The notes beneath the pieces were generated by a model. It did no database searches. It was given only the letters and a program-made list of their open reading frames with translations, and had not been told where the DNA came from. The position numbers and the translations under genes are program-made. A stretch of DNA of 22,361 bases. Source: an uncultured Blautia sp. GTDB lineage: Bacteria > Bacillota > Clostridia > Lachnospirales > Lachnospiraceae. Of this stretch, positions 1 to 7,070 are shown piece by piece (the stretch's first letter is position 1; each line of letters begins with the position of its first letter). The stretch is taken from the NCBI GenBank assembly GCA_934373235.1, contig CAKROW010000044.1, positions 1 to 22,361 on the forward strand, in the 5' to 3' direction.

Positions 1-74
1 GGATTTACCAGTCCTCCTGCCGCAAATATATCCCATAACCCAGCTATTTTATTTTTTAATTCACCAGTGATCAT
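1..74 (-). CDS. hsdM: Type I restriction-modification methyltransferase subunit HsdM, N-terminal fragment cut by the window edge
   Basis: Only the first 24 codons are in the window. They begin MITGELKNKIAGLWDIF and continue with AAGGLVN, which resembles the conserved start of HsdM N6-adenine methyltransferases of type I systems (family form: M-TGELK-KID-LW--FW-GG--NP). The ATG at 74-72 is preceded by GGGAGA about six bases upstream, a good ribosome site. It lies 14 bases after the stop codon of the Fic gene, so the two are very probably co-transcribed. HsdM would methylate the recognition sequence together with HsdS; hsdS and hsdR would be expected beyond the left edge. The assignment rests on a short segment, so it is likely but not certain. 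Confidence 0.7.
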   Translation of the reverse strand, partial: MITGELKNKIAGLWDIFAAGGLVN

Positions 75-88
75 TTTTTATCTCCCAT

Positions 89-1144
89 CTATCGTTCATT
101 ATTCCAGGTATATTTCGTATACCTGCCGCCGCCAATTTTTAAAATTTTTTCTGCTGTCAGTAATTCTGCCAGTGTTCTCTGTATCGTTACCACACTGATA
201 TCCGGACATTTTTCTGCGATTTCTTTTTTTGTAATTGTACCCGGAGTATTTTTTATAATCTCTTCTATTCGCTCTGGTTTTGATATATTCTGCGTTATCA
301 GCAATTTTATTCTTGAAGAAAACTCTCTGTATGCTCCTACGATAACGCCAAGCATATATTTTACAAATGATATATAATCATTCTTATTCTCATACCAGTT
401 CTCAGAACTTTTCCTTAAACATTCATAGTATAATTCCTTTGAATTTTCTATCATTCTCTCGATACTTATATATTTTCCCACAATATAGCCGGATCTGTAC
501 AAAAGTAACAGTGTAAGTAAACGGCTCATTCTTCCGTTGCCGTCATTAAACGGATGTATGCATAGGAAATCCAGAATAAACATCGGAATCAAAAGAAGTG
601 GATCTATTTCTCCTGTTGCCATTGCCTCTTCAAATGCTCTGCATAGTTCTTCCATTGCTTCCGGTGTTTCCCATGCCGGTACTGGTTTAAACCGTATTTT
701 TTTTATTCCCCGGGAATCTTCTTCCTCAATGACATTATCCGCAGTTTTATATTTCCCTCCAATATTGTAACTTTCAAATTTATACAAATCTCTGTGAAGC
801 TGCAAAATAATCGCAGACTTTGGGGGGATATGGTCATGGCTTTCATGAATTGTATTCAATACATCTCTGTATCCGGCAATTTCCTGTTCATTTCTTGTTC
901 TTGGCCTTGTTTTGTCTTTTACCAGTTCCCGCAATCTGCTGTCTGATGTATAAATACCTTCTATTTTGTTGGAACTTTCCGTACTTTGAATCTTGGCGAT
1001 TTCAACTAATTGTGTAAGAGTATCTGCTTTGGCCTCAATAAAAAGAGTTTGTTCTCCTTTAAACTCATGTATCTGTGTCAGATAAGATACAATTTCAGGG
1101 GTCAACAGATTTTTCCACTTTTCCTGATAATCAAACTGTCTCAT
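89..1144 (-). CDS. Fic family protein, class II (N-terminal inhibitory helix), with C-terminal winged helix
   Basis: Fic proteins usually transfer AMP from ATP to a hydroxyl side chain of a target protein. The catalytic motif HPFNDGNGR is intact at residues 197-205, with the catalytic His at 197. An (S/T)xxxE(G/N) inhibitory motif is visible upstream as SNKIEG, residues 58-63, which places the protein in class II, where the helix blocks ATP through its Glu. The C-terminal 60 residues (about 288-347) look like a winged helix with a recognition helix near VVTIQRTLAELL, common in 350-380 residue bacterial Fic proteins. The ATG at 1144 sits behind an AAGAAGGTGGTG ribosome site. The gene is followed at once by hsdM, a known neighbourhood for Fic genes inside type I restriction loci. 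The winged helix may bind the repeated operator upstream (inference). The target protein is unknown. Confidence 0.9.
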   Translation of the reverse strand: MRQFDYQEKWKNLLTPEIVSYLTQIHEFKGEQTLFIEAKADTLTQLVEIAKIQSTESSNKIEGIYTSDSRLRELVKDKTRPRTRNEQEIAGYRDVLNTIHESHDHIPPKSAIILQLHRDLYKFESYNIGGKYKTADNVIEEEDSRGIKKIRFKPVPAWETPEAMEELCRAFEEAMATGEIDPLLLIPMFILDFLCIHPFNDGNGRMSRLLTLLLLYRSGYIVGKYISIERMIENSKELYYECLRKSSENWYENKNDYISFVKYMLGVIVGAYREFSSRIKLLITQNISKPERIEEIIKNTPGTITKKEIAEKCPDISVVTIQRTLAELLTAEKILKIGGGRYTKYTWNNER

Positions 1145-1195
1145 ATATTTTTCACCACCTTCTTTATCACTCTTTTTTCAATTTTATTTACTTCA

Positions 1196-1224
1196 AGTAT
1201 ATAAATCAATTTTATCATTGTCAA
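1196..1224 (-). promoter_or_regulatory. Promoter of fic-hsdM
   Basis: On the minus strand a perfect TTGACA -35 (1224-1219) is separated by 17 bases from TATACT (1201-1196). The predicted start of transcription is near 1189, giving a leader of about 45 bases before the Fic ATG. The -35 and part of the spacer lie inside the inverted repeat at 1208-1280. Confidence 0.8.
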
Positions 1225-1280
1225 CTTTAATTTGATCATTTTCGCAATAATGATTAAATTGAAAGTGAAATGATAAAATT
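1208..1280. promoter_or_regulatory. Four-site inverted-repeat operator over the fic promoter
   Basis: Two arms (1208-1240 and 1249-1280) are reverse complements with only a few mismatches and single-base gaps, around the 8-base centre TTCGCAAT. Within them the 10-mer TGATNAAATT occurs four times: minus strand at 1208-1217 and 1229-1238, plus strand at 1251-1260 and 1271-1280. Centre-to-centre spacing is 20-22 bases, two helical turns. The left copies overlap the fic -35 and spacer, so a bound protein would block RNA polymerase. The cognate regulator is not known; autoregulation by the Fic winged helix is one possibility. Confidence 0.65.
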
Positions 1281-1282
1281 AA

Positions 1283-1337
1283 AAAGTCCAACAATAAATG
1301 CTTCTGTACGGATCTTCAGCATTTACTGTCGGACTTT
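1283..1337 (-). terminator. Intrinsic terminator of the hdr-flx-frd-fum operon
   Basis: A 20-bp stem (1283-1302 with 1318-1337) has two non-Watson-Crick positions and a 15-base loop. On the minus strand it is followed by GACTTTTTAATTTTATC. It lies about 55 bases after the fumarase beta stop codon. T-rich sequence on the plus strand side makes it potentially bidirectional. Confidence 0.85.
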
Positions 1338-1392
1338 TATCCTTTTATTCCTTTTTGAAATATATCACAATATCATATTGTAGAGCAAAAGA

Positions 1393-1956
1393 TTATTCTG
1401 CGTGCTCTTTCAGGTACTCTGCGCGTCCCTCTTCGTAGAGGTTATTTCCCTCACTGTCAATGATGACTACAAGCGGCATGTCCTCCACATAGAGTTTGCG
1501 GAGTGCTTCTGCGCCAAGATCTTCGTAAGCGATAAGCTCCGCTTTTTTGATACATTTTGCAAGAAGTGCGCCTGCTCCGCCAATGGCTCCGAAGTAGACT
1601 CCGTCATACTTTTTCATGGCTTCTACAACTTCCGGGAGACGTGCACCTTTTCCTATCATTCCTCTGGCACCTACGGACATCATGGTCGGTGCATAGGCAT
1701 CCATACGGCCACTGGTTGTGGGGCCTGCGGAACCGATGACTTCGCCTGGTTTTGCAGGAGTCGGGCCTACATAGTAAATGGTAGCATCTGTAGGGTCAAA
1801 AGGAATCTTTTCTCCTTTTGCAAGTGCCTCGCACATTCTCTTGTGACCTGCGTCACGGGATGTATAGATAGTTCCTGTCAGTAAAACCTGGTCGCCTGCA
1901 TGGAGAGTTCTTGCCAGCTCTCTTGTCAGAGGCAGTGTGATCTTTCTTCTTTCCAT
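1393..1956 (-). CDS. Class I fumarate hydratase, beta (C-terminal) subunit
   Basis: This is the separate C-terminal subunit of the iron-sulfur (class I) fumarase, which interconverts L-malate and fumarate. In enterobacterial FumA the same region is fused to the alpha part. At 187 residues it has the usual length of a split beta subunit. Family motifs are clear: YTSRDAGHKR (31-40), GPTTSGRMD (78-86) and GARGMIGKG (96-104). It starts one base after the alpha stop codon, with GGAGGTG placed inside the end of the alpha gene, so the two are made together. Tartrate dehydratase TtdB is a close paralogue; the adjacent fumarate reductase genes favour fumarase. It is the last gene of the operon. Confidence 0.9.
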   Translation of the reverse strand: MERRKITLPLTRELARTLHAGDQVLLTGTIYTSRDAGHKRMCEALAKGEKIPFDPTDATIYYVGPTPAKPGEVIGSAGPTTSGRMDAYAPTMMSVGARGMIGKGARLPEVVEAMKKYDGVYFGAIGGAGALLAKCIKKAELIAYEDLGAEALRKLYVEDMPLVVIIDSEGNNLYEEGRAEYLKEHAE

Positions 1957-1957
1957 A

Positions 1958-2800
1958 TTAAAGCACCTCCGTTTTATGACGTGTTACATGGCAGTTGATG
2001 TTCACTGCACATGGCATACCTGCGATATGGGTAGGCATAGTCTCAATGTTCAGACCGATGGCTGTGGTCTTTCCGCCAAAGCCCTGGGGTCCGATACCAA
2101 GCTTATTGATCTTCTCCAGCATCTCTTTCTCAAGATCTGCATAGTAAGGATCCGGGTTCTCTGTATTCAGAGGGCGCATCAGCGCTTTCTTTGCAAGAAG
2201 TGCACATTTGTCAAAGGTTCCTCCGATACCAACACCAACTACCATAGGCGGACATGGGTTCGGACCTGCCGTTTCTACAACCTCAAGAATGAAATCCTTG
2301 ATTCCCTGAAGGCCTGCAGATGGCTTGAACATACGGATCTGGCTCATGTTCTCGCTTCCGAAGCCTTTTGGTCCTACAGTTACTTTCACCTGATCTCCAG
2401 GCACGATCTCTGTATAGATCATAGCCGGTGTATTGTCACCTGTGTTTCCACGGCGTACCGGATCCTTGACAACGGATTTTCTCAGGTAACCTTTGTCGTA
2501 TCCGCGGCGTACACCTTCATTGATGGCATCATTTAAATCTCCGCCTGTAAAGTGGACATCCTGACCAATTTCAAGGAATACACATGCCATTCCGGTATCC
2601 TGACAGATCGGAACATTCTCACTGTCTGCAATATCAAAATTCTCGATAATGTTATCAAGGACACCTTTTGCGATCTCGCCGTCCTCGCAGGCACGGCAGG
2701 TTTTGATAGCATCCTTCACATCTTCCGGAAGATGCTCATTGGCTTCGATACAGAGTTTTTCGATGACATCTGTAAGTCTGCTTACTTCGATTTCTCTCAT
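1958..2800 (-). CDS. Class I fumarate hydratase, alpha (Fe-S) subunit
   Basis: This is the catalytic [4Fe-4S] subunit of a two-subunit, oxygen-sensitive fumarase, acting with the beta subunit downstream. Its 280 residues match the family. The three likely cluster cysteines are C66 in PICQDTG, C183 in NPCPP and C270 in NINCH, the positions used in class I fumarases. GPKGFGSENMS (143-153) and GIGGTFDKC (191-199) are further family landmarks. The start is supported by AAAGGGG eight bases upstream. Placed directly after the fumarate reductase flavoprotein, it would supply fumarate from malate, or drain fumarate to malate if the reductase ran backwards. The substrate of such enzymes cannot be separated from L-tartrate by sequence alone, but context makes malate/fumarate much the better call. 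Confidence 0.9.
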   Translation of the reverse strand: MREIEVSRLTDVIEKLCIEANEHLPEDVKDAIKTCRACEDGEIAKGVLDNIIENFDIADSENVPICQDTGMACVFLEIGQDVHFTGGDLNDAINEGVRRGYDKGYLRKSVVKDPVRRGNTGDNTPAMIYTEIVPGDQVKVTVGPKGFGSENMSQIRMFKPSAGLQGIKDFILEVVETAGPNPCPPMVVGVGIGGTFDKCALLAKKALMRPLNTENPDPYYADLEKEMLEKINKLGIGPQGFGGKTTAIGLNIETMPTHIAGMPCAVNINCHVTRHKTEVL

Positions 2801-2851
2801 AATAGACCCCTTTCGCTTATCTCATATGTTTTCTACTATAATAGCACATTT

Positions 2852-4462
2852 TCAGCGTTCGTGACGAGCATATTCAGGCAAAAGCATAGGAGATACTTCT
2901 CCTGTGTCGATTCCTGCGTTTTTCAGTTCCTCTTCATATTTTTTGATATGATCCAGATTCATGGTGCCAAGCTCTACCTCTTTACATTTGGCAGCTGCTT
3001 TTTTACCTGCATTTCTTCCGAATACAATTACGTCAAGAAGAGAATTTCCCATCAGTCGGTTTCTTCCGTGGATTCCGCCTGCTGCCTCTCCTGCAACCAG
3101 AAGGTTCGGGATTTCTTTTGTAAAGCCGTCTCCATTGATCTCAAGACCACCGTTCTGATAATGAAGGGTCGGGTAGATTACGATCGGGACCTTTCTCATA
3201 TCAATGCCATAGTTCATGTACATACGGAACATGGCAGGGATCCTCTTTTCGATAGTTCCCTCACCTCCCAGGATCTCGATCATCGGAGTATCCAGCCATA
3301 CACCTTTTCGTCCACCTGGAACTTCAACGCCACGGCCTTCCTCACACTCGCGGATAACACCGGAAGCATTTACGTCACGGGTTTCCAGCGGATGGATATA
3401 AGCTTCTCCGTTTGCATTTACAAGCTGTGCACCAACGGAACGAACCTTCTCTGTTACCAGAGCACCAAGGATCTGTGACGGATAGATCGCACCTGTTGGA
3501 TGATACTGGATAGAATCCTGGTAAAGAAGGGAAGCGCCTGCTCTGTAGCCAAGTACGAGTCCGTCCGCAGTTGCTCCGTAATGATTGGATGTGGGGAAGC
3601 CCTGGTAATGCATTCTTCCTGCACCGCCGGTTGCAATTACAACTGTTTTTGCTCTTGCAACGGAATAGTCTCCGGTTTCCATGTTGAGAAGGACTGCACC
3701 GGCAGTCTGACCCTTTTCATCCTTCAGAAGCTCTACAGCGGAGGTAAATTCCACTACCGGGATCTTAAGATTTAAAACCTCATCACGGATAGTACGCATG
3801 ATCTCTGATCCGGAATAATCCTTTGCAGCATGCATTCTCTTTCTGGAGGTACCGCCGCCATGTGTGGTGACCATGGTTCCGTCTTCTGCCTTATCAAACT
3901 CAACACCAAGGTCGTTGAGCCATTTGATCGCATCCGGTGCTTCCATTACCAGTCTTTTTACCAGCTCCGGTTTTGCTGCAAAATGTCCGCCTCCAAAGCA
4001 GTCCAGATAATGCTGTACCGGGGAATCATTTTCTTTATCTGCTGCCTGGATTCCGCCTTCTGCCATCATGGTGTTGGCATCACCGATACGGAGCTTTGTA
4101 ACGATCATAACGTTGGCGCCTGCGTTGTGAGCCTCGATGGCACAGGAAGAGCCTGCTCCGCCACCGCCGATGATAAGTACATCTACATCATAATCGATTT
4201 TTGTAAGATCGATTTTTTCGTTGAGCAGACGGCTTTCTGAATGGAGCATTTTTGTCAGCTCCAGTGGTGCTTTCTGTCCCTTGTTCGGTCCTACCTTGAT
4301 CTCTGCAAATGCATCCGGGTTATAATCCGGATGGAATTTTTTGAGAAGAGCATCTTTCTCATCTGCACTCAGACGTCTTGGCTCTGTTGCCATACGCTCT
4401 GCTCTTGTAGCCTCTACCTTTTTGATGGATTCCATCATATTTTCTGGATATGGTGCATACAT
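2852..4462 (-). CDS. Soluble fumarate reductase/succinate dehydrogenase-type flavoprotein (TfrA/FrdA-like)
   Basis: This is the FAD subunit expected to interconvert fumarate and succinate. The Rossmann FAD motif IIGGGGAGSS is at 97-106. Active-site landmarks of the family are all present: HPTG (H321), TEKVR (E338, R341), R362 in ETRDV (24 residues after E338, the spacing of the Shewanella proton-donor Arg), HYQNGG (H434) and NRL (R469). Where quinone-linked enzymes have a His that binds FAD covalently (SHT--A-GG), this protein has N130 in DANTMMAEGG, so FAD should be non-covalent. About 95 residues precede the FAD motif, a longer N-terminal extension than usual. There is no signal peptide or heme motif, so the protein is cytosolic. 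GGAGGG lies nine bases before the ATG. The gene follows the Fe-S subunit by 13 bases. Other dicarboxylate or enoate substrates cannot be fully excluded. Confidence 0.85.
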   Translation of the reverse strand: MYAPYPENMMESIKKVEATRAERMATEPRRLSADEKDALLKKFHPDYNPDAFAEIKVGPNKGQKAPLELTKMLHSESRLLNEKIDLTKIDYDVDVLIIGGGGAGSSCAIEAHNAGANVMIVTKLRIGDANTMMAEGGIQAADKENDSPVQHYLDCFGGGHFAAKPELVKRLVMEAPDAIKWLNDLGVEFDKAEDGTMVTTHGGGTSRKRMHAAKDYSGSEIMRTIRDEVLNLKIPVVEFTSAVELLKDEKGQTAGAVLLNMETGDYSVARAKTVVIATGGAGRMHYQGFPTSNHYGATADGLVLGYRAGASLLYQDSIQYHPTGAIYPSQILGALVTEKVRSVGAQLVNANGEAYIHPLETRDVNASGVIRECEEGRGVEVPGGRKGVWLDTPMIEILGGEGTIEKRIPAMFRMYMNYGIDMRKVPIVIYPTLHYQNGGLEINGDGFTKEIPNLLVAGEAAGGIHGRNRLMGNSLLDVIVFGRNAGKKAAAKCKEVELGTMNLDHIKKYEEELKNAGIDTGEVSPMLLPEYARHER

Positions 4463-4475
4463 GTTTTACGCCCTC

Positions 4476-5153
4476 CTACTTCTCGATTTCTCTGCTGTTG
4501 TAAAGTTCCTGCATCTCTGTGATCGGCTTCTGCATGATCTTCTCGATCATATCATCAAATTTGCCCTCGTGGATCTCTTCCACACGTTTCTCCAGATGCT
4601 CGCTTTTCGGTGCGATATATTTACCGGTGAGGCGTCTTGCCAGAAGGCCTACCATCGGATGGGAAATTCCTGCCGGACATCTTACGGAACAGCAGCCGCA
4701 GCTTACACAGTCAAAGGATTCCTCTGCACATTTTTCAAGCTCACCTCTCTGCGCATATGCAATATACTGCATGACATTTAAGTCCTGTGTACAGGCCTTT
4801 GTGCAGGCGTTGCATCCGATGCAGCTGTAGATCTCAGGATAAAGCTCCATCATTACCTGCTGGTTTGGCTTAAGATCTTCTATATTATAAAGTCTCTTGT
4901 CTGTAGGGAAGAACGGGATGCTTGCCACATACATGCCTTCCTGCACCTGTGTCTGACAGGCGAGACAGGTTTTCAGCTCATTCTGGCCTTTGATCCTGTA
5001 GATGGTCGCACAGGCACCACAGAATCCGTGTCTGCAGCCGCATCCTCTTTTTAATGTATAACCGGCATATTCCATAGCTGTCATAATGGTCAGATCACCG
5101 GGAACGCTGTATTTTTTACCGAAAAAATATACGTTTACCATATTATTTTCCAT
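4476..5153 (-). CDS. Fumarate reductase Fe-S subunit (FrdB/TfrB N-terminal half-like)
   Basis: This is the electron-transfer partner of the flavoprotein encoded next. The N-terminal ferredoxin-like part holds CGCRHGFCGAC (38-48) and CLAC (63-66), a plant-type [2Fe-2S] site. Two full CxxCxxCxxxC motifs follow, at C111-C121 (CIGCNACTKAC) and C149-C159 (CVSCGCCSVRC). Membrane SdhB/FrdB subunits carry one [4Fe-4S] and one [3Fe-4S] cluster near the quinone; here both motifs can hold [4Fe-4S]. No membrane anchor gene is nearby. At 225 residues it lacks the CCG-domain half of methanogen thiol:fumarate reductase TfrB; in this operon that half is a separate HdrB. The start at 5153 has AAAGGA about 13 bases upstream; M5 (5141) is an alternative. 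Confidence 0.85.
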   Translation of the reverse strand: MENNMVNVYFFGKKYSVPGDLTIMTAMEYAGYTLKRGCGCRHGFCGACATIYRIKGQNELKTCLACQTQVQEGMYVASIPFFPTDKRLYNIEDLKPNQQVMMELYPEIYSCIGCNACTKACTQDLNVMQYIAYAQRGELEKCAEESFDCVSCGCCSVRCPAGISHPMVGLLARRLTGKYIAPKSEHLEKRVEEIHEGKFDDMIEKIMQKPITEMQELYNSREIEK

Positions 5154-5182
5154 TTGAGATTACCAGTCCTTTCTTTTGCTTA

Positions 5183-6037
5183 TCAGTACTCACTCGGCAA
5201 TTCATCTATTTCATCACATCGGAATACCGGGCCGTCTTTGCAGACGTATTTGTCTCCGATGTTGCAGCGGCCGCATTTTCCGATGCCGCATTTCATGCGA
5301 AGCTCCAGTGTGGTGTATACCTGGTCTCTGGAGAAGCCCAGCTCTTCCAGTCCTGCCAGGACAAATTTGATCATGATCGGCGGGCCGCAAACCAGAGCGG
5401 TCTTATTGGTATCAAAGCCAATCTCCTTCAGATAATTCGGAACAAATCCCACATGACCGTCCCAGCCTTCCTGCTCGCGGTCAATGGTAAGATATACATT
5501 TACACCTTCTGTTTTCATCCATATTTCCTGGATTTCCTTAAGCTGCACCAGGTCATCTGCTGAACGGGAACCATAGAGAATATCTACTGTTCCGTAATCC
5601 TCACGGTTATCCAGCACATAATTGATCACGGAACGAAGAGGTGCCAGACCGATTCCACCTGCGATAAACAGGAGATTTTTTCCCTTTAACTTATCTTCCA
5701 CCGGAAAATGATTTCCGTATGGCCCCCTAACTGCGATCTCATCTCCAACCTGAAGGCTGTGGAGATGATCGGTAAGGGATCCGCATTTTTTGATACTGAA
5801 TTCCTGATAATCCTTTACAGTCGGAGAAGAAGTAATGGAAAACATACCTTCACTGACGCCCGGTACACAGACCATGGCACACTGTCCTGGCATATGCTCA
5901 AAAAGCTTTCCACCCTCCGGAGCCTCCACACGGAAGGTTTTTACATCCGGTGTCTCCTGACGGATATCTGTGATCACGCCAACCTTGGGAATCAGCGTAT
6001 CCAGTGTATAATTTTTATGACAGGTACATTCACTCAT
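5183..6037 (-). CDS. flxA: FAD/NAD(P)-binding oxidoreductase FlxA (AsrB/HydG-like diaphorase)
   Basis: This is a ferredoxin-NAD(P) reductase-fold subunit that would exchange electrons with NAD(H) through FAD and a [2Fe-2S] cluster. FAD contact region FSITSSP is at 66-72, the nucleotide site GGIGLAPLR at 127-135, CGPP at 218-221, and the PyrK/AsrB-type cluster cysteines C250, C255, C258 and C266. The frame is open eight codons further upstream, but GGGAGGTG lies six bases before the ATG at 6037, giving 284 residues. It overlaps the previous gene by eight bases. AsrB of anaerobic sulfite reductase is a close relative, but no siroheme subunit AsrC is present. Together with FlxB, FlxC, FlxD and HdrABC it matches the FlxABCD-HdrABC set described in Desulfovibrio. 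NAD versus NADP preference is not visible. Confidence 0.85.
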   Translation of the reverse strand: MSECTCHKNYTLDTLIPKVGVITDIRQETPDVKTFRVEAPEGGKLFEHMPGQCAMVCVPGVSEGMFSITSSPTVKDYQEFSIKKCGSLTDHLHSLQVGDEIAVRGPYGNHFPVEDKLKGKNLLFIAGGIGLAPLRSVINYVLDNREDYGTVDILYGSRSADDLVQLKEIQEIWMKTEGVNVYLTIDREQEGWDGHVGFVPNYLKEIGFDTNKTALVCGPPIMIKFVLAGLEELGFSRDQVYTTLELRMKCGIGKCGRCNIGDKYVCKDGPVFRCDEIDELPSEY

Positions 6038-7067
6038 TCTTTTCACCTCCCTGTTTTTCAAAGGCCTTGATGACTTTTACGATATTTAAAGATTCCGGAC
6101 ATTTCTCCACACAGCGGCCGCAGCCAACACAGGAGAACATACCGTCATTATTTAACGGATAATAAACAAGCTTATGCATAAATCTCTGACGGAATCTCTG
6201 CATCTGGCTGGTACGGTTGTTTCCATGAGCCATCATGGTAAAATCAGAGTACATGCAGGAATCCCAGCAGCGGTAACGGTGAACACCGTGCCCTGTGTCG
6301 TAATCCTTGATGTCATAGCACTGACAGGTCGGACATACGAAAGTACAGGTTCCGCAGGCAAGACAAGGCTTGTACAGTTTCTCCCATACAGGAGAATTGA
6401 AACGGTCCATGTATTCTTCCTGCGCCCATCCTTCCAGTGAAAGATGTGTATATGGAAGAAGCTCGATAATATCACGGATCGCCTTCTTTTCCTCTTCTAC
6501 CCTTGTCTCATCAGCATCTGCCAAAAGCTCCTTCACAGTTTCTGTCAGAGCATTTCCCTTTTCTGTGAGAGGCTTCCAGAAAAGCTCTCCCTCGATGATC
6601 CAGGTTGCAACATCTGCTTCCGGATCTGCGGCATCAATACCAAATACTTTACAGAAGCAGCTTTCCTCCGGTTCATGACAGGCAAGCCCTACGATAGTTC
6701 CATGTTCTCTTCTTGCCTGGTAAAAAGTATCCACCGGATCCCCAAGGAACACATTGTCGAGAACCTTCACGCCCTGTATATCACAGGCTCTCATTCCGAA
6801 TACGACAAAATTCTGGTCTTTCAGTGCCTGAGGCTCAATGCTGATATTTTTCCCATCTTTTTTACAGGTATAGAGATTTTCACTCTGTGGAAAAAAAGCA
6901 TCCTTCGGTGATTTCACGGTTTTCAGTGTTTCAAGAGAAACTTCAGCATCCTCGCTCCATGCCTTGAAGTTCACCTGCTCACTTACCTTTACCGGTAAAT
7001 ATAATTCCTGGTCTGCGGCAATTTTCCGGAATAATGCCGGCAGATTTTCTACTGCGATCTTATACAT
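6030..7067 (-). CDS. flxB: Fe-S electron-transfer protein FlxB (AsrA-like, 4Fe-4S dicluster)
   Basis: This is a cytosolic electron relay of the AsrA family. The N-terminal half (1-225) has family signatures GMRACD (91-96), LACHEPEESCFC (128-139) and no cluster motif of the classical type. The C-terminal part carries two [4Fe-4S] sites: C235, C238, C241, C245 (CLACGTCTFVC, followed by the extra cysteines of PTCQC) and C313, C316, C319, C323 (CVGCGRCVEKC). In anaerobic sulfite reductase AsrA accepts electrons from AsrB; here the partner is FlxA, with which it overlaps by eight bases. The start is three bases after the stop of the preceding gene, with AAAGGGGA as ribosome site. Symbol given by operon position and similarity to AsrA. 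Confidence 0.8.
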   Translation of the reverse strand: MYKIAVENLPALFRKIAADQELYLPVKVSEQVNFKAWSEDAEVSLETLKTVKSPKDAFFPQSENLYTCKKDGKNISIEPQALKDQNFVVFGMRACDIQGVKVLDNVFLGDPVDTFYQARREHGTIVGLACHEPEESCFCKVFGIDAADPEADVATWIIEGELFWKPLTEKGNALTETVKELLADADETRVEEEKKAIRDIIELLPYTHLSLEGWAQEEYMDRFNSPVWEKLYKPCLACGTCTFVCPTCQCYDIKDYDTGHGVHRYRCWDSCMYSDFTMMAHGNNRTSQMQRFRQRFMHKLVYYPLNNDGMFSCVGCGRCVEKCPESLNIVKVIKAFEKQGGEKNE

Positions 7068-7070
7068 ACA

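Noticed and set aside
1304..1313. The 10-mer TGTACGGATC in the loop of the first terminator recurs inverted at 12026-12035 beside the second
   Set aside because: Ten bases shared once in 22 kb at AT/GC-mixed spacers can be chance, and no further similarity extends from it.
2552..3478. A long plus-strand open frame (308 codons) opposite the fumarase and fumarate reductase genes
   Set aside because: It is antisense to two clearly conserved genes, is rich in Cys and Phe, has no ribosome site and no recognisable motif. The same applies to other long plus-strand frames in the window.
2852..5153. Membrane succinate:quinone oxidoreductase SdhAB
   Set aside because: There is no anchor gene, the covalent FAD histidine is absent and the Fe-S subunit does not have the usual 3Fe-cluster motif.
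5183..7067. Anaerobic sulfite reductase AsrAB
   Set aside because: The two genes resemble AsrB and AsrA, but there is no siroheme subunit AsrC and they sit inside an Hdr/MvhD operon, so Flx is the better name.
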